Assembly (NCBI GenBank): GCA_037178625.1
Contig: CM074129.1
Coordinates: 4,153,963-4,217,962, forward strand
Direction of reading: 5' to 3'
Length of the DNA: 64,000 bases
Source: Skeletonema tropicum
Lineage: Eukaryota; Bacillariophyta; Thalassiosirophyceae; Thalassiosirales; Thalassiosiraceae
The position numbers and the translations under genes were made by a program. Positions 63,144 to 64,000 of this stretch are shown here, in pieces (within the stretch, counting starts at the first letter, position 1; the number at the start of each line of letters is the position of its first letter). A model generated the notes under the pieces. It ran no database searches and was not told the DNA's origin. It saw only the letters and a list, made by a program, of their open reading frames with translations.

Positions 63144-64000
63144 GCCAATTTTACCATCACTACACGCACCATCACCATGCTCGTATTTCAACTCACAGTG
63201 ACGGGAGTCCTAGCATATTGGGATGCGTTGGACGGACTGCACTTTAGTAGATAGCAACCATAATTCGTTTGTAGAATGAGTTATCACAGTAGTACACAAG
63301 GGCGACCTTAATGGGACCATGCAACTAGGGTGCATTGGCGGTCACAACTAGGGAGCCTTGTTGTACAGAAATGACGTGCATGTAGCATCTGATAATGTGA
63401 AGCAGTCATCGGTCGACATTGGAAGCTGAAGAAATCATCTATTACGAAGCCATCGATTTATCTTGGCGGTAAGTTTCGTACTGTGAAGTGGAAGTGGGAG
63501 CTCGAGAAGACGTAGAGTACCGGGCCCTTGCTCGGGACTAGTATGTCTGATCAACTGTAAAGTTGAAGCACCATTCAAGAACCAGTAAGCAGATACCGGC
63601 CAGAGATATTGATGTAAGAAGAGAATTGTTGAGTGAGGATGTGCCTCCAACAAATCTTTGATAGAAATCCTGCGAGAGAGGACGAGCTTGGTAGCGTTGG
63701 TATTTATTTGGAAGAAGTTTCTATGATGAACAGACTCTTGATCTACTCAGAGATGGACATTTGGAGTATTACTTTACCTATTATATTCTTGGGCAAGAAT
63801 CACGACGCAGAGATAAATTGATCCGACTCCGCCGCGGGTGACCCAGCAGCGATACACAGCAAGATATGACTTGGCTACTTTGACGGAGGATGACAGGACG
63901 GAGGTTACATCTCCCGTCATGCCGCCGCCAAAAGGGGAGGATTCGTCATCTGTTGTATTGTATACGCCGGAAAGGCTGGAGAATATTTCACGATGAGATC
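63144..64000. other. Right end of the window, no firm gene
   Basis: A plus-strand frame at 63817-63996 (about 59 codons, no ATG) reads RYTARYDLATLTEDDRTEV and ENISR-stop and looks protein-like, possibly a last exon. An ORF at 63633-63821 has no features. No repeats are recognised. Confidence 0.3.

Overview
The window looks like nuclear DNA of a diatom, probably a centric one. This is inferred from a secreted BspA/DUF285-repeat protein with a Pro-Thr-Ser linker, a RING-Sel1 protein family, a STAND ATPase of a type common in diatoms, short GT-AG introns (79 and 86 bp), gene-dense islands of housekeeping genes, and LTR retrotransposons, one of which carries a copia-type pol resembling diatom copia elements. 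No taxon can be fixed from sequence alone.

Layout. 1-9.5 kb is repeat-rich: the 3' part of a decayed copia-like element, two copies of a 1.5 kb repeat carrying a duplicated 184-codon ORF, a mitochondrial-carrier relic and a 987 bp TIR element. 9.7-15.1 kb is a two-exon diphosphoinositol-pentakisphosphate kinase (PPIP5K/VIP1). 15.8-16.7 kb is a RING-Sel1 gene and 19.7-21.9 kb a BspA-like surface protein. 22.7-29.1 kb holds a solo LTR, relics of a multicopy protein family, a 437 bp ATCT microsatellite and a foldback element. 30.3-42.8 kb is a gene island: ribosomal protein eL38, an organellar IF3, a RING-Sel1 relic, exosome CSL4, an unrecognised gene, a STAND ATPase and an F-box-like Cys-rich protein. 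IF3, CSL4 and the unrecognised gene all contain single-base frameshifts, which points to local assembly indels or decay.

44.3-59.4 kb is a nested mobile-element locus. An intact 5.9 kb Ty3/gypsy element (LTRs that read as identical, 5-bp target duplication ACGAG, gag and pol in one frame separated by one TGA) lies about 270 bp upstream of the start codon of an ankyrin-like gene. A 6.7 kb non-autonomous copia-like element (target duplication GCCTC) sits 29 nt inside that gene. The gene resumes after the element and carries further frameshifts. 59.8-61.5 kb is the tRNA methyltransferase TRM13, followed by two foldback elements, a long palindrome and a 10-bp minisatellite.

The most unusual signal is a family of short stem-loops with changing but compensating stems and constant purine-rich loops (AGGA type). 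They are arrayed at 44.3 kb and, in several different classes, through the 5' leader of the copia-like element (51.7-52.8 kb). The two copies of that element share the same inactivating changes in their pol relic, so it probably multiplied after losing its own enzymes. The arrays are candidates for the RNA signals used by whatever enzymes move it.
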